This document shows, piece after piece, positions 34,244-45,671 of a stretch of 64,000 nt of DNA. The DNA lies in the NCBI GenBank assembly GCA_963082875.1, contig OY720103.1, forward strand, positions 4,216,001 to 4,280,000. Reading direction: 5' to 3'. A program made the position numbers and the translations under genes. A model generated the notes under the pieces. The model saw nothing but the letters and a program-made list of their open reading frames with translations, had not been told where the DNA came from and did no database searches. How positions within the stretch are numbered: position 1 is the first letter of the stretch; the number at the start of each line of letters is the position of its first letter. This DNA comes from Corella eumyota (lineage: Eukaryota > Chordata > Ascidiacea > Phlebobranchia > Corellidae).

Positions 34244-37200
34244 ATGGAAAATGTGCAGCATCTTGAGAGCATTGGACTTCCTGATGGCTTCAAAGTCATG
34301 ACAGGAACAAATGGGCATAGGTAAGGAAAATTTAAATCCTTTTTTGTGGCATTGTACTTTGCAAACACAAATTTCAGTGGTTAAATTGCCCATTACGAAA
34401 AAGCAAACAAATTCACATGACTATGAGGGTAAGCAAACAAAATTTAACAATCAAAAAGAAAAGAAATAAAATCCCAACCGCTTTTAGGTTAATCACATGC
34501 CTATTATCACAACTTTTTAAGGACAAAGGCTACGTTCAATTGGAATGATTCATTTATATATTCAATTTTTAAGGGGGTTCCTTTTTGTAGTCATCTTTAA
34601 CATTATATTTAAGTTTATTTAATTTTTTTTATATTTTTTTAGTCGAAGGATCAGGTTTCTGGTAACTGGAGGCTGCGGCTATTTTGGATTCGAGTTATCC
34701 AAGGTTCTGCACCAACTAGGAGCTCATGTGACATTATTGGATATCCAAATACCCCCTAAAATAGAGGCTCGTTTGGATGACAGATTCATGTTTGTAAAGG
34801 TAAGAAAAATATTTTTATAGGAATTTTAATGAAGAAGATTTTATGTTATCATATTTATCTCAACCTAAAGTTTAAATATTTTTAAACTTAATCAATATTA
34901 AATATTGATTTAATTCAATTTGTGTGTCTGAAAGTTAAACAGATAAATATCCAAGTTATTTTTTAAATAATTTATTTTACTTTATTAATACAGGGAGATG
35001 TAAGGGATTATAAGTCAGTATTGAAGGCATGTCATAATATTGATTGTGTATATCATGTTGCCTCCTTTGGAATGAGTGGAAGAGACCAGGCAAGTGTTCT
35101 AAATTTATTTTTATACATGAAAAATTGTTTTATAGACAACTGTTTTAGGCAATTCAGTTTACTATAAATAATGGGATTTATTTAATTAATTAATTTTTAA
35201 ATATCTTAATTTCTTAACCCAATTATATATGCTCTAATTTTTAAGTGGAATACACTAGTTTTGTGTTTAATTGTGCAATCAATCCCTTTTGTTTAAAGTT
35301 AGCCAAGTTGAAAGCAAAGATTTTTCTTAATTATTGATTTATTGATTTTTAGTTGAACACTGAACTGGCAGAACAAGTTAATGTAAATGGAACAAAAAAC
35401 GTTATCAAAGGTACTTTATACCACAATATGTTTTATAGTCTGTTAGCACTATATTTTAATTATATATTACCTGTAACTTATGTATGAATCACCAACATTA
35501 GCCTATCTATTTAATTGCTAATAGTGTTACAGTTTTTTTGGTGTTTTTAATTTTTTTTTTACAAATTGTAAAACGCCAATTTTTTACTTATTTTTAGCCT
35601 GTGTTGAAAGCAGCGTACCTCGCTTAATATACACTAGTTCCTACAACGTTGTGCTTGAAAACAAACCAATTATCAACGGGGATGAGAGCATACCACACGC
35701 CAATCCGGACAATGTAAGTCCTAATACATTTTACTTAAAAGTTTTCCAACAAAAGACTCGCAGAAAAAAAATTACAAACATTTAAAAAAAAAAATTTTTT
35801 AATCTTTTTTTGATTTCAGTATTACTTGTCTTGTTATAGCTTACACTTATAGTACAGCTATTTATAATTAGGCAGGAAATAATTAATTTTCCTGTATCAA
35901 CAAACGTTAAACGTATAATTATTGCAAGGCGTTAAGAAGAACGCCGGGTAATTTTTAAGGTTATAGGATGTGACGTTTTTTGGCGTACACGATTTTTTAA
36001 TTTCTTAAAAAATGTCAAATAAATCAAATTTCGTAGTAAAACACATGATATTATTTAAAAATCATGCCAAAACTATGCACCCCTGTTTTAGTATACCTTT
36101 TTAAACAATTTAATATATATCTGCCATATAATAATGTGTTAAAATTTACGTTACATTTTGGCGAATAATAATATTAGCGTCCCCACTTCAGGGCCCTTTC
36201 CTTACTAAAGTAGGGATTTTCTAACAGTTTTAAATCAACACAATACCAGATGACCATTTTAAATAATTTCGCCATATAAAAGTGTATCGAAAATTACGTC
36301 ATCTTTTGGGAAATTACAAAAAAGGTACCTATTTCAAGGAGCATTTCTAACAAAAGTAGGGGCTTTTTAACAGTTTTAAGCCAACACTATACCACTTGAG
36401 CAATCAAAAAATAATTCCGTTATAGAAAAGTGTGTTAAAATTTACATCATATTTTAAAAAATTACGAAGTCAGGGGTACCCACTTCAAGGGGCATTCCTT
36501 ACGAAAGTAGGGGTTTTTTAACAGTTTTACGCCAACACTACACCACTTGAGCAATCGCCGGCCGGCCGCTGATGACTAAACAGTTAGCGATGATGCCAAG
36601 TTTTGTTTAATATTATTGCAAATCTGACATTTAAACTAACTTCCTTGTAGACATAAAATAAAAGGTTTCGTTATATAAACGCGAAAATCGGGAAGTCTAA
36701 ACTTTAGTTTAAAAGGTACGCTTCCTTTTTAGCTAGGTTTATTTAACGTAAAGGGAAAATGATTTACTTATATTTTTCTTTACACACAGAACGGTGTATA
36801 TACCCTAAAATACCTAATTTTTATACCCATGCTTTATATAGCCCGTTCAATATTTAAATTTTGATTTTTATTTTTTAGATGGTCGACAGTTACTCAAGAA
36901 CAAAACTAAAAGCAGACAAGATGGTACTTGAAGCAAACGGCTCAAACTTGACAGGTACAATTTTAAAATTATTTTGATGTTTCTGACTTAAACAACCGGT
37001 TTTTATAAATACCAACGACATTTAACCGTTTGGGATGACATTTAGTTTTTCAATTTACAAAACACAACTTTTCGAAAATATTAAAAGCGATTTTTTGGTG
37101 AAATTTTTGTTTGGAATACCTAAATTTCTCGAAAAATTTTTTCTGGGTTATTTGGTAGCACGGGTCTTATAAAGTAAGACTAGGGACCATGAATAATTTA

Positions 37201-40200
37201 TAATCTATAGTCTTTCGTAATGTTTTGGGTACAGACGGCCATATAAATATTGTCAGAGTCCCAGACATATATACCCAATTTTAACAGACACGAAAAAAAT
37301 TATACAAAATAAAAAAACACATATATACAAAATAAAAAAAAATTGACATACAAATTTCGCTTTTAATCTAACTGTACTTATTTTTTTACGTGCGTTTTCT
37401 ACGTAACAGTTAGACTCAAATTTTTGCTGTCAGAAATATATAATTAATGGCATACAAGAGTGGCATTTTAAAATTTAGGAACACGAATAGATTGTAATTT
37501 ACAAACCTTAATAATATATGTGAAAATAGGAAGCTGACCTATTGTTTTGTCAACTTTTTGGTTCCCAAAACTCGGTTTTCTTAAAATTTATTTCGTGTTT
37601 TGAAACGATTTTTACCTATTTTTGGCCTAGATATATACCCTATGAATATTCCGTTGTAAATATATGTAATTCTATTAGCATTCTATATGAAGTAAATTAA
37701 CCCTTGCGCTCTCTTAAATGGATTAAAAATTTATAGCAATTTTTTATTTTGAATTTCCAATTCCCCTCTGCAATTTGGTATCCAGTCTGTTGCCTTATTT
37801 CTTCGATTTTTTCGCATGAATGAATCGGGGCGTTAGGCTGCCGCGATTTTTAACACTAATTACCATGTGAAAATTCTTATACGAATAACTGCCGGTCATT
37901 ACCTTGCTATTATTTTTTACGACTCTTGCTTTATTAAATAAACATAACGTGAATATATTAAATGTGGGAATGGCGACTTAAACAGCCTAAACATAGGGTA
38001 ACATTTGTTACCCAGACCCAGTTTCAAGTTGCCTTTCGATTTTAGATAATTTAATACCTGTAATTATTAATATGACATTTGTGCTTTGGACTCTACCGAA
38101 ATTGAAAAAATTTTTTTCTTGATAACGCTAGGACGTGGAAGCAGCGGAAATCGAACCCAGAAAAATCAAACATTTATAATCTTAATATTTTAAACGAATA
38201 TTTTTTTTGTTCACAGATGGAGGGAAACTGTTAACTTGTTGTCTAAGACCAGCGGGAATTTACGGACCCGGAGAACGGCGACACATACAACGAGTAGCGG
38301 TAAATATATCATCTATATAATGGAATCCATATAAAATGCCCTTTAAATTTTTACGACCTTCAAAATGTAGCTCGTAATAGGGTATATTAACTAGTTCAAC
38401 CCTGCAGACTTGACCTAGTTAACTAGTTCAACCCTGCAGACTAGACCTAAAAAATAGTATATGTTTTAAATAAGAAACGTTATACTACTAACCTTATGCA
38501 AAGCGCGGATTTTAGGCTAAGTTCACGCTATTATGGGTTTCATTGTAAGGTTCGTATATTGGCAAATAGTGTATTTTAGGCGTTGACCTATATACTGTAT
38601 TATTTAAGCACATTATAGGGTTTTACAATTCTATTATTTACCACATTTTATATGATTGAATTGGGCCTTATGTATATCTATCATACGGGTAAAGTTCAAT
38701 ATATTTTTAACGCTATCTTGATAACCTTAAAAAATTGCCTACGCAAAACCTTGAAAAATTACCTACGCAAAACCTTAAAAAATTGCTGGCATTCCGCTGT
38801 TAGATAATGACGATTTAAGCTGTTTAACGATCCATTGATTTGTATGCGATCGACGTCACGAATCCTAAGCGCCGCAGGCGATGGCGCTAACTAAAAATTA
38901 CTAAAAAATTTAGTTAGTCTTTACGTCGGGTCGTTGACCCCGTGCCGAGGTTACTTAAGGTTACATTTTTTTTGCAAATCCGTGTTAAAAAGATGGATTG
39001 TACACATAACACGTTGTATACTGAATAGCTTTTGTTATTTTCGTTTAATTTGTTTTTATATGACATCGTGTCGTACCTCATTTTCGGTTAAAATACTAAA
39101 CGGTTACGTTGTTCCTTTATATTAAATTTTTAGGTTTTAAAATCGAAATTTATCTAGAAAAGTTTTTTTTTGCCGGAAATCAAAACAAAATATTAAAACT
39201 CAATTCGTGACTAATTTTTGCGTAAAATTTTTTTAAAAGTGTTTTGGCCTTTTCTGGTACTTGGAAATTATTATTTTGTTATAAAATATTAATTAGTTAG
39301 TGACTTAATTTTAAAAATTGTGCCAAAAACTTATTCATTTTTTCAAAAAAATTACAAAATTTAAATTTATTTTTAAACAAAATTTTTCACATAAAATAAT
39401 TCATCAAAAATTTAAATTCAATTTTATCATTTTTTAAATATTTTACAGGGCTACATTGAGAAGAGAATTATAGTGGCACGTATAGGCGACGCAAAGGTCG
39501 ATTGGGTCCATGTTAATAACCTTATTCAAATCCATCTACTTGCTCTGCCCGGCCTCACTTCGCCAGTACATTGTGCAGTAAGTTATAAGGGTTATGCTTA
39601 AAAAATATGACATCAGAATTTGTAAAAAAAACAAATATGACATCAGAAAGTGTAAAACATTTTTTTATATTACTGTAAAGGGATTTTTTATTGGGGAAGG
39701 GTGTTAATTTTAATGTGTTGCTTATTTGTAAACGCTGGGCTCAAGGGCTAGTCATTATCTTCCATTACTTTAAGGCTTTTTTTATTGGAAAAGGACGTGT
39801 TTAAGCTATCATTAAACGCTGGGCGAATAGGGCGGCATTGGTGCGGCTCGAACCCGAAACCTCTCAGTTCAATGCTATAGCGATGCATTAAACAATATAT
39901 CAATGAAATGCTAAAAATGACCGAGCCAATTTTTTGGCCTTAGCTATGCCATAGTTATTTAATTTTCAGATATAACTTATTAGAATATTATGACATGGTC
40001 TCATAACCTGCTGCCCTTTACAACTGGACATTAACGTAATAGGTCAAATTTTTAATTCGAAATTGCGTCATGACCTTTCCAATGTCCTAAATGGTTCAAA
40101 TCACGCAAGTTTTCAATTAGGTTAATGCATACCATGACTTAGTTTCGTGTATTCATTCTACTTATACAGATTAAATCAAAGTCCTGTAGTTAAACCAGTT

Positions 40201-42847
40201 CAAAGCAATCCTATATTTAAACTACGTTTTAGCTGATAAGAAATCTAAGATTTTAGAAATAAGCGCAGAGGGTTGAATTGTGTTAAAAATTGCTGATACA
40301 TTTACGTTAACGTTATTGCCATGGGACAATTCCTTTTTCTTTTTTTTATTCGTATATATCTTTATCCTCGATGTGGGAAGGTCAAATGCGCCACCTAGAC
40401 ATAATGTAACAACGGTTACCTCGACCCCGTCTCGAGTTGCCTATGGCAGTTTAGGATATTTTAAATTTTAATTGTCCAATAATTTAGCTGCCGATTAAAT
40501 GCTGTTCAGCAGGAGTTTATACCGTTTATAGCAACTTACTTAAGTACGCTACAGCATGAGATCACTGGGGGTCGAACCCAGGACCTCATGTAGAGTAGGA
40601 AGTGTTCTGACCACTACACCACAATGCCGGTTTTTTGTTGGCTAGCCTATAACATATATACATACTTAATCAAATACGTACGAAACAAAAAATAATATAC
40701 CAAAACATTTGTTATGTGATACCCATTTAAGACGAATGGGTCGCTAGACTATAACCAATATAAGTAATAATACATCATATAATAACAACATGATTTGACG
40801 TTTTATTATCCTAAAACGGAAACAAGGTTTATATAATTAATTCGGAGGTAGAATTGTAAATGAATGTATGTTTACATGCACTGTTAAGTTTGCAAATGTA
40901 AATAAAAACAAATTAATATAACATGTGGTTATCTATAACACTGGGTTAAATGTAAAAGGAATTTTTTTTGAATATTTTTGTAACAAATATATATACTATA
41001 TTAATTTAAAAAAAAATTTTTTTGTAGGCTGGGAAAGCTTATTTTGTATCTGACGCTCGGCCAATCAGATTGTTCGAATTTCTGAAGCCGTTGGTAAGTT
41101 GCTTTATGTTTAGAGCTATTGTTGGGCAAATTTTACAATAGTAATTAAACCTCCATTAAAAACAACCCACTAGCTTTTATACTTAGGCTAATAGCCCAAC
41201 GTATAATACACATTAGAGTACCACTTATCTTATTTCTTAAATTCTTGTGTTTAGTTCAATGGATTAGGTTACCAAGTACCGCGGATGAAGTGCCCTTATA
41301 TAGTTGCTTACTATTTGGGTAAGTGGTTTATAATTAAATGTTAGTTGCTACAACAAAAAATGTATATACAGTTTTTTTCACATCACCTTAGGGTTATAGG
41401 TGTTTTAATTAGCATAGGAACTTTTTAAAGCTTTTTGTAAACGCTGGGCTCAAATAAAACAATTTTGCATTGTTGGGAATCGAACCCTAGACCCTTGGCC
41501 CGATGCTTTATCCTTATGCCACACTACCAATTTTCGTACGGTTTAAATAATTTTTTTTTATATATTTTTAGCCTATCTTGTCGAAATGGTTCATTTTCTG
41601 CTCAAACCTTGGATTCTAATTGACCCTCTATTCACAAGAAACGAAGTAAGCAGTTTATTATTAGATATATTCTCTACACTGTAATATATATGCGGTTTAT
41701 TGTAGGTTATAAATAATTAATACCGTATTAAATTTTAAATAGGATTTGAATTTCAATCGAATTTTTTTTACGTTTGGGACCGGGTTTGTTTAAATTGAAA
41801 CCCAAGGGAAATTATGTTTTTTTTTTTCTAATACCGCTCTTTGAAAAGCACTTTAAATTGATCATGATTACCAATATATAATCTAAAATATATACCAAAC
41901 AATTATTATTTTTTAATATTTTTTTAAAATTTTTTTTGAAATATTTTTTGTTTTGCTATAGTTGTTTTCTAAAGAACTCGAAGCTTAGGCTTCTTAAGGC
42001 TTACGTTTACTGTTACAATACACTCTGCGTTTTGTGCTTCGCTGATTTTTACTAAACCAAAAATTAAACGTGCAATTATTTATCCATTTTTATAGTTAAC
42101 CGTATATTTTAAAGGTTAAAAAATTATGAAAAAACATTTTTAGTTTTTAAAATTTGGGCTTAACGTATTTTTTATTGCAAAATTTTTTGTTATATATATT
42201 TAAACGTAAATATTTTATTTTTATTTTTTAGGTAATTAAGATGGGTATTGATCATTACCATACTATGGAAAAGGCGAAAATTGAGTTGGGTTATAAACCT
42301 TTAGCTTACGAATTTGCGGACACGGTTAATCTGTATCTACAAGAAAGGGATGAAATAAAACGTAAGTTTTTGGCCAATTTCAAAATTTTTTGTGCTAACT
42401 TTTATACACTGACATAGTCTCGGGTTAGTTTTTTGAATTTTTTAAAATAGTGATATTATCTTATTATTAACTTTGGATATTGCAAGGACGCTTTGACATT
42501 ACCGCAGTAGGGATTGAACCCACGACCTCGTGACTTTAACCAAGGCGCCGATGTTTTAAATTGGTATTTAGACTGTACAGAAAATAGTATTTTATAAAGC
42601 GCTTTAATAAGGCTATAACATTGAATCAGTGGGGATTGAACCCATTACCCTGGGTGGACAATAAAAAGGCGTTACAGCGACGATTTTGCATATATATAAA
42701 GCGTAGTAAAACTAACTTAAAAATAATTCGGAAACTCTTTATTTTTGTATAGGAAAATGTGCTCAGGCTCATGTCGGTATTACAAACTGGAAATTCCTTG
42801 CCTTTTTCGTCGTCGTTTTCACCTTTCTCTTCTGTATTCTGGTCTAA
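34244..42847 (+). CDS. SDR42E1/2-like: SDR42E-type short-chain dehydrogenase (3-beta-HSD superfamily)
   Basis: Extended short-chain dehydrogenase that probably oxidises the 3-hydroxyl of a sterol- or steroid-like substrate. Thirteen exons in phase (406 aa): 34244-34320, 34643-34799, 34994-35089, 35353-35410, 35598-35713, 36879-36954, 38217-38299, 39449-39577, 41028-41093, 41255-41318, 41572-41645, 42232-42361, 42753-42847. NAD-binding motif [14 protein letters not shown], then [14 protein letters not shown], the catalytic YSRTK (Tyr-x3-Lys), [14 protein letters not shown] and [14 protein letters not shown] hydrophobic C-terminal segment ([17 protein letters not shown]) is likely a membrane anchor. 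Exon 3 ends with a GC donor (CAG|GCAAGT). Human SDR42E1 matches block for block. Substrate unknown. Confidence 0.95.
36123..36556. repeat. Three tandem ~148-bp units in SDR42E intron 5
   Basis: Units start near 36123, 36271 and 36418. Each has 'gccatata..agtgt', 'aaatttacgtcat', 'cacttcaaggggca', 'aaagtaggggttttttaaca' and 'gccaacactaccacttgag' in order, with 15-25% apparent divergence. The array ends at a GC-rich 'cgccggccggccgc'. No ORF. Could be a young satellite or a locally duplicated repeat. Confidence 0.75.
37960..38175 (-). repeat. SINE fragment (degraded) in SDR42E intron 6
   Basis: Carries the tail and body words of the main SINE family in reverse: 'gtgggaatggcgacttaaac', 'ataggg taacatttgttacc', 'agacccagtttcaagttgcc'. 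A separate inverted box B (gaaatcgaaccc) lies at 38149. The middle is missing or diverged. Confidence 0.5.
38380..38452. repeat. Two-copy direct repeat, ~31 bp
   Basis: The word 'actagttcaaccctgcagac' occurs twice in succession, each followed by 't/agacct'. Simple local duplication in SDR42E intron 7. Confidence 0.7.
38718..38790. repeat. Three-copy ~24-bp tandem repeat
   Basis: The unit 'ccttaaaaaattgcctacgc' plus 'aaaa' is repeated three times with one or two changes. It lies in SDR42E intron 7. Confidence 0.75.
39735..39895 (-). repeat. tRNA-like SINE, second family, copy 2
   Basis: Two 'taaacgctggg' words, 'gtttaagctatcattaaacg', and an inverted box B (cggctcgaacccgaaacc). It shares its leader with the pieces at 17540 and 41383. 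Lies in SDR42E intron 8. Confidence 0.5.
40364..40633 (-). mobile_element. tRNA-derived SINE, copy 4 (full length)
   Basis: In reverse orientation: 'tatcctcgatgtgggaaggt', 'gtaacaacggttacctcgac', 'tgcctatggcagtttaggat', 'gcaggagtttataccgttta', 'cactgggggtcgaacccagg' (inverted box B) and 'gaccactacaccacaatgcc' (inverted box A). One of the best preserved copies. SDR42E intron 8. Confidence 0.75.
41383..41527 (-). repeat. tRNA-like SINE, second family, copy 3
   Basis: Has 'ttgtaaacgctgggctcaaa', an inverted box B (gggaatcgaaccctagaccc) and an inverted A box-like end (ccttatgccacactaccaa). SDR42E intron 10. Confidence 0.5.
42490..42690 (-). repeat. Two tRNA-like SINE heads in tandem
   Basis: Two inverted heads, at about 42490-42552 (agtagggattgaacccacga, then tttaaccaaggcgccg) and 42600-42690 (agtggggattgaacccatta, then gcgttacagcgacg). 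Only the head portions are kept. SDR42E intron 12. Confidence 0.45.
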
Positions 42848-44045
42848 ACCTCTACACCATAAACGAGAAAATTCATTTTTTTTATATTTTTAACTCAATT
42901 GCGATACCATGCGGCCAATTTTTTTTTGTGATCAAAAGTCTGAATGTTTTAGAGCGACTGAGGGCTGATGTCTTATGAAAACGCTTTAAAATATTTTTTA
43001 AACGTGCGAAAAAATACACAATTTTTCATATTGTTAACTTAATAGGCGCAGTATATAGAAATTGCCAAACTGTGTTACAATTTCATATCAAAAAATGGGC
43101 CACCTGGCTCTCTTTTCACTGTCATATATCGGGCCGCATGGTGGCGCTAACCAAGCTGTATTTTATGCCCGACGAAACGTATTTAAATATACTATGACTC
43201 GGGTAAAGATTTAAAAGAAATTTAAAATGTCTGATTAATATTTAGGTGCGTTGACGCAAACTTTCGCTTGCCGAGCCCTTTATTTTAAAATAATCTCTAC
43301 CTATAGTACAATTTTTTTTCTTACTGGGGCACTGCTGTACGATGCGTTGACGTGTTTTTTTACCCCAAAAAAACATCGAGCGTTCGCGACAGATTGCCGC
43401 CGAAAATTAACCCTCAAAATACCGTGAAATTTTACGTTGCAACCCGAAGTATTTTGTCCTGATTTCAAACCACAATATTTTCGTAAATTTTTTGTTAATC
43501 TGCTTCAAACTCGTGGCAATAATATATATACACAAAAGTATTTAGTTATCGAGTTCATTTAAAAAAGTATTAAAAATCTGTAATCTTTTAGAGTATGATA
43601 CACAATGTTTTTTCAATGCAATACTAATTAATATAAGTTCATCTGTTACTATACTAAATTTTTGCGTATATTCTTTCCTATTTTTAAGCCATCAAAATAT
43701 AATTCTTTATTAACACTTACAATGCAATATACATCAATTGCTCAAAATAATTATTTATTTTTGTATTCATATTTTAATCTCATATTTTAGACTATAAACT
43801 TCAAAATTTTAATATATTATAATTGATTCGTTTTTTGGCTAGCTTTAACAAAATTTAAAATTTTTTAGCTTTTTTGACCATGACATTTTTACACTTTTTT
43901 CTCAACGTTACACAAGCGCTTATGACGGTTACTTCTGTGAAAATAAACTATATACTACACACTCATCTGTTTGTGATTTTTTTTAACTTTTGGTAAAGTA
44001 AAAAAAAATTGGATCACCTGTACATTACGGTTCTCAAAAAAACTA

Positions 44046-44152
44046 AGGTAGGGCCGTAAGTACAACAGAGAATTAGGTAGGACTGTAAAATACATGAATC
44101 GGCAAGGACCGTAAAATACGAGAGAGAATTAGCTAGGACCGTTATGTACAAA
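44046..44152. repeat. Imperfect ~30-bp tandem repeat
   Basis: Four units built on 'aggtaggaccgtaaaatac' and 'gagagaatta', with variable spacers. It lies 45 bases left of the foldback element but outside its target-site duplication. Confidence 0.6.
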
Positions 44153-44196
44153 TTTTTATATTTTAGATTTTGGGTATATATGTATATAGAAATAGC

Positions 44197-44730
44197 CGGT
44201 ACCTATAATCTATACAGGATCGAATGGACCAAATGGATCGCATGCATTATGCTTATTCTGAATGGGTGAGGGTCGGGGTTAGGGTTTAATTTATGCAATA
44301 TTTTTTTCCATTCTATTCATTCGGTCCATTCGATAACCATTTGATATACATTTGATCCATTCGATCCATTCGGTCCATTCGATAACCATTTGATATACAT
44401 TTGATCCATTCGATCCATTCGGTCCATTCCACAACCATTTGATATACATTCGATCCATTTGATCCATTCGGTCCATTCGATAACCATTTGATATACATTT
44501 GATCCATTCGATCCATTTGATCCATTCAATCCATTCGGTCCATTCGACAACCATTTGATATACATTTGATCCATTCGATCCATTCGGTCCATTCGATAAC
44601 CATTTGATATACATTTGATCCATTCGACAACCATTTGATATACATTTGATCCATTCGGTCCATTCGACAACCATTTGATATACATTTGATCCATTCGATC
44701 CATTCGATCCTGTATAGTTTATAGGTACCC
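44197..44730. mobile_element. Foldback/MITE-like element with 8-bp target-site duplication
   Basis: Flanked by the exact direct repeat gaaatagc (44189-44196 and 44731-44738). The ends are inverted repeats of about 30 bp: 44198-44228 against 44699-44729, both reading ggtacctataa, one T/A difference, then ctatacaggatcgaatgga. The 8-bp duplication suggests a hAT-type (or similar) transposase acting in trans. No ORF of transposase type inside. Most of the interior is a minisatellite, and a telomere-like 'gggttagggttt' occurs at about 44276. Confidence 0.8.
44301..44708. repeat. Minisatellite inside the foldback element
   Basis: Built from a 9-10-base word (gatccattcg/ggtccattcg) arranged into larger units of about 50 bases, each containing 'ataaccatttgatatacatt'. 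Eight copies of gatatacat are seen, at spacings of about 50, 50, 50, 66, 50, 29 and 40 bases. The overlapping ORFs rich in Ser-Asn-Gly-Met-Asp here are frame-independent shadows of the repeat. Confidence 0.85.
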
Positions 44731-45671
44731 GAAATAGCGGTTTTTACACAAACTGATAAATTATTCAAAAATTGCCAATGACAAAGCAATTTTACCAACT
44801 CGGCTTAAATCAGGCTTTTCCAATACATATTCTGCCAAAATTAACTAGTTTAAATTAAAATATAAATAAACTGACAGGCAAACGCTAAACAAGTAAAAGT
44901 GGGGACATCCCCATCGTGTCATGTTAATTCAAGCTTTTAAACAAAATAATCAATAAAATTTCTATTTAATAATTTTTAAATTAAAAATTTTACCAATCAA
45001 AATTTTGTTATTAAAAAAAAGATATTTACACTATATAAACCAATATTTAAATAACTACTAACAAAATCTTAATTACAATACGTAACAAAACTAAATACAG
45101 CATTTACATAAAACAGGTCGTTTCTCGCAATTACCTTTGCCATGACGCAATCTAATAGGTTAATAATTATGAGTCTGGTTCTTAATTACATAATTTGATT
45201 AGACCGGGTAGCTGTTTCGCAGAAAAAACGTACGAATACAACATACAAGTATAACCTAGATACCTATACTTACATGCTAGGCTATCGGCGTACGCAGCAA
45301 AGAAGATAAACTGATCCGGTATGTGAACTTTATTTAAACTTATAAGCATACATTGTGGTTAAATAAAAGCGGCATTGCCGATAACAATGTTAGTAATGAG
45401 TTATTACCATAGGACATGTAAACCGATATTCGACAATGCAATGAAAAAAGCAACTCATCTAACAAAAGCATCAAGTTTTTAGGACAGAAGAAAGTAAAAA
45501 GTTAGAAAAAAATAATTATTACAGTTTAGTGATAAAGACTAGCAAAAGTGTATTCTAAAAGTTTTTTGTTCACTTTTATAATAAATTTAAAATATTGTAT
45601 TTAAATCCTAGATATCTTAATTTAACCATTAGTAAATTAGCTCTAAAACTAAAGGAACATACCCACCAACA

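Larger units (their letters stand above)
42848..45671. other. Spacer between SDR42E and the 5-alpha-reductase gene
   Basis: 2.8 kb without a recognisable exon. It holds a short 30-bp repeat block (44046-44152) and the minisatellite-bearing foldback element (44197-44730), described separately. A GC-richer patch at 43100-43480 was checked for exons and none was found. Confidence 0.5.

Noticed and set aside
44291-44798. Several overlapping minus-strand ORFs of 70-128 aa rich in Asn, Gly, Ser, Met and Trp
   Set aside because: They are the minisatellite read in different frames, with no start context or conservation.
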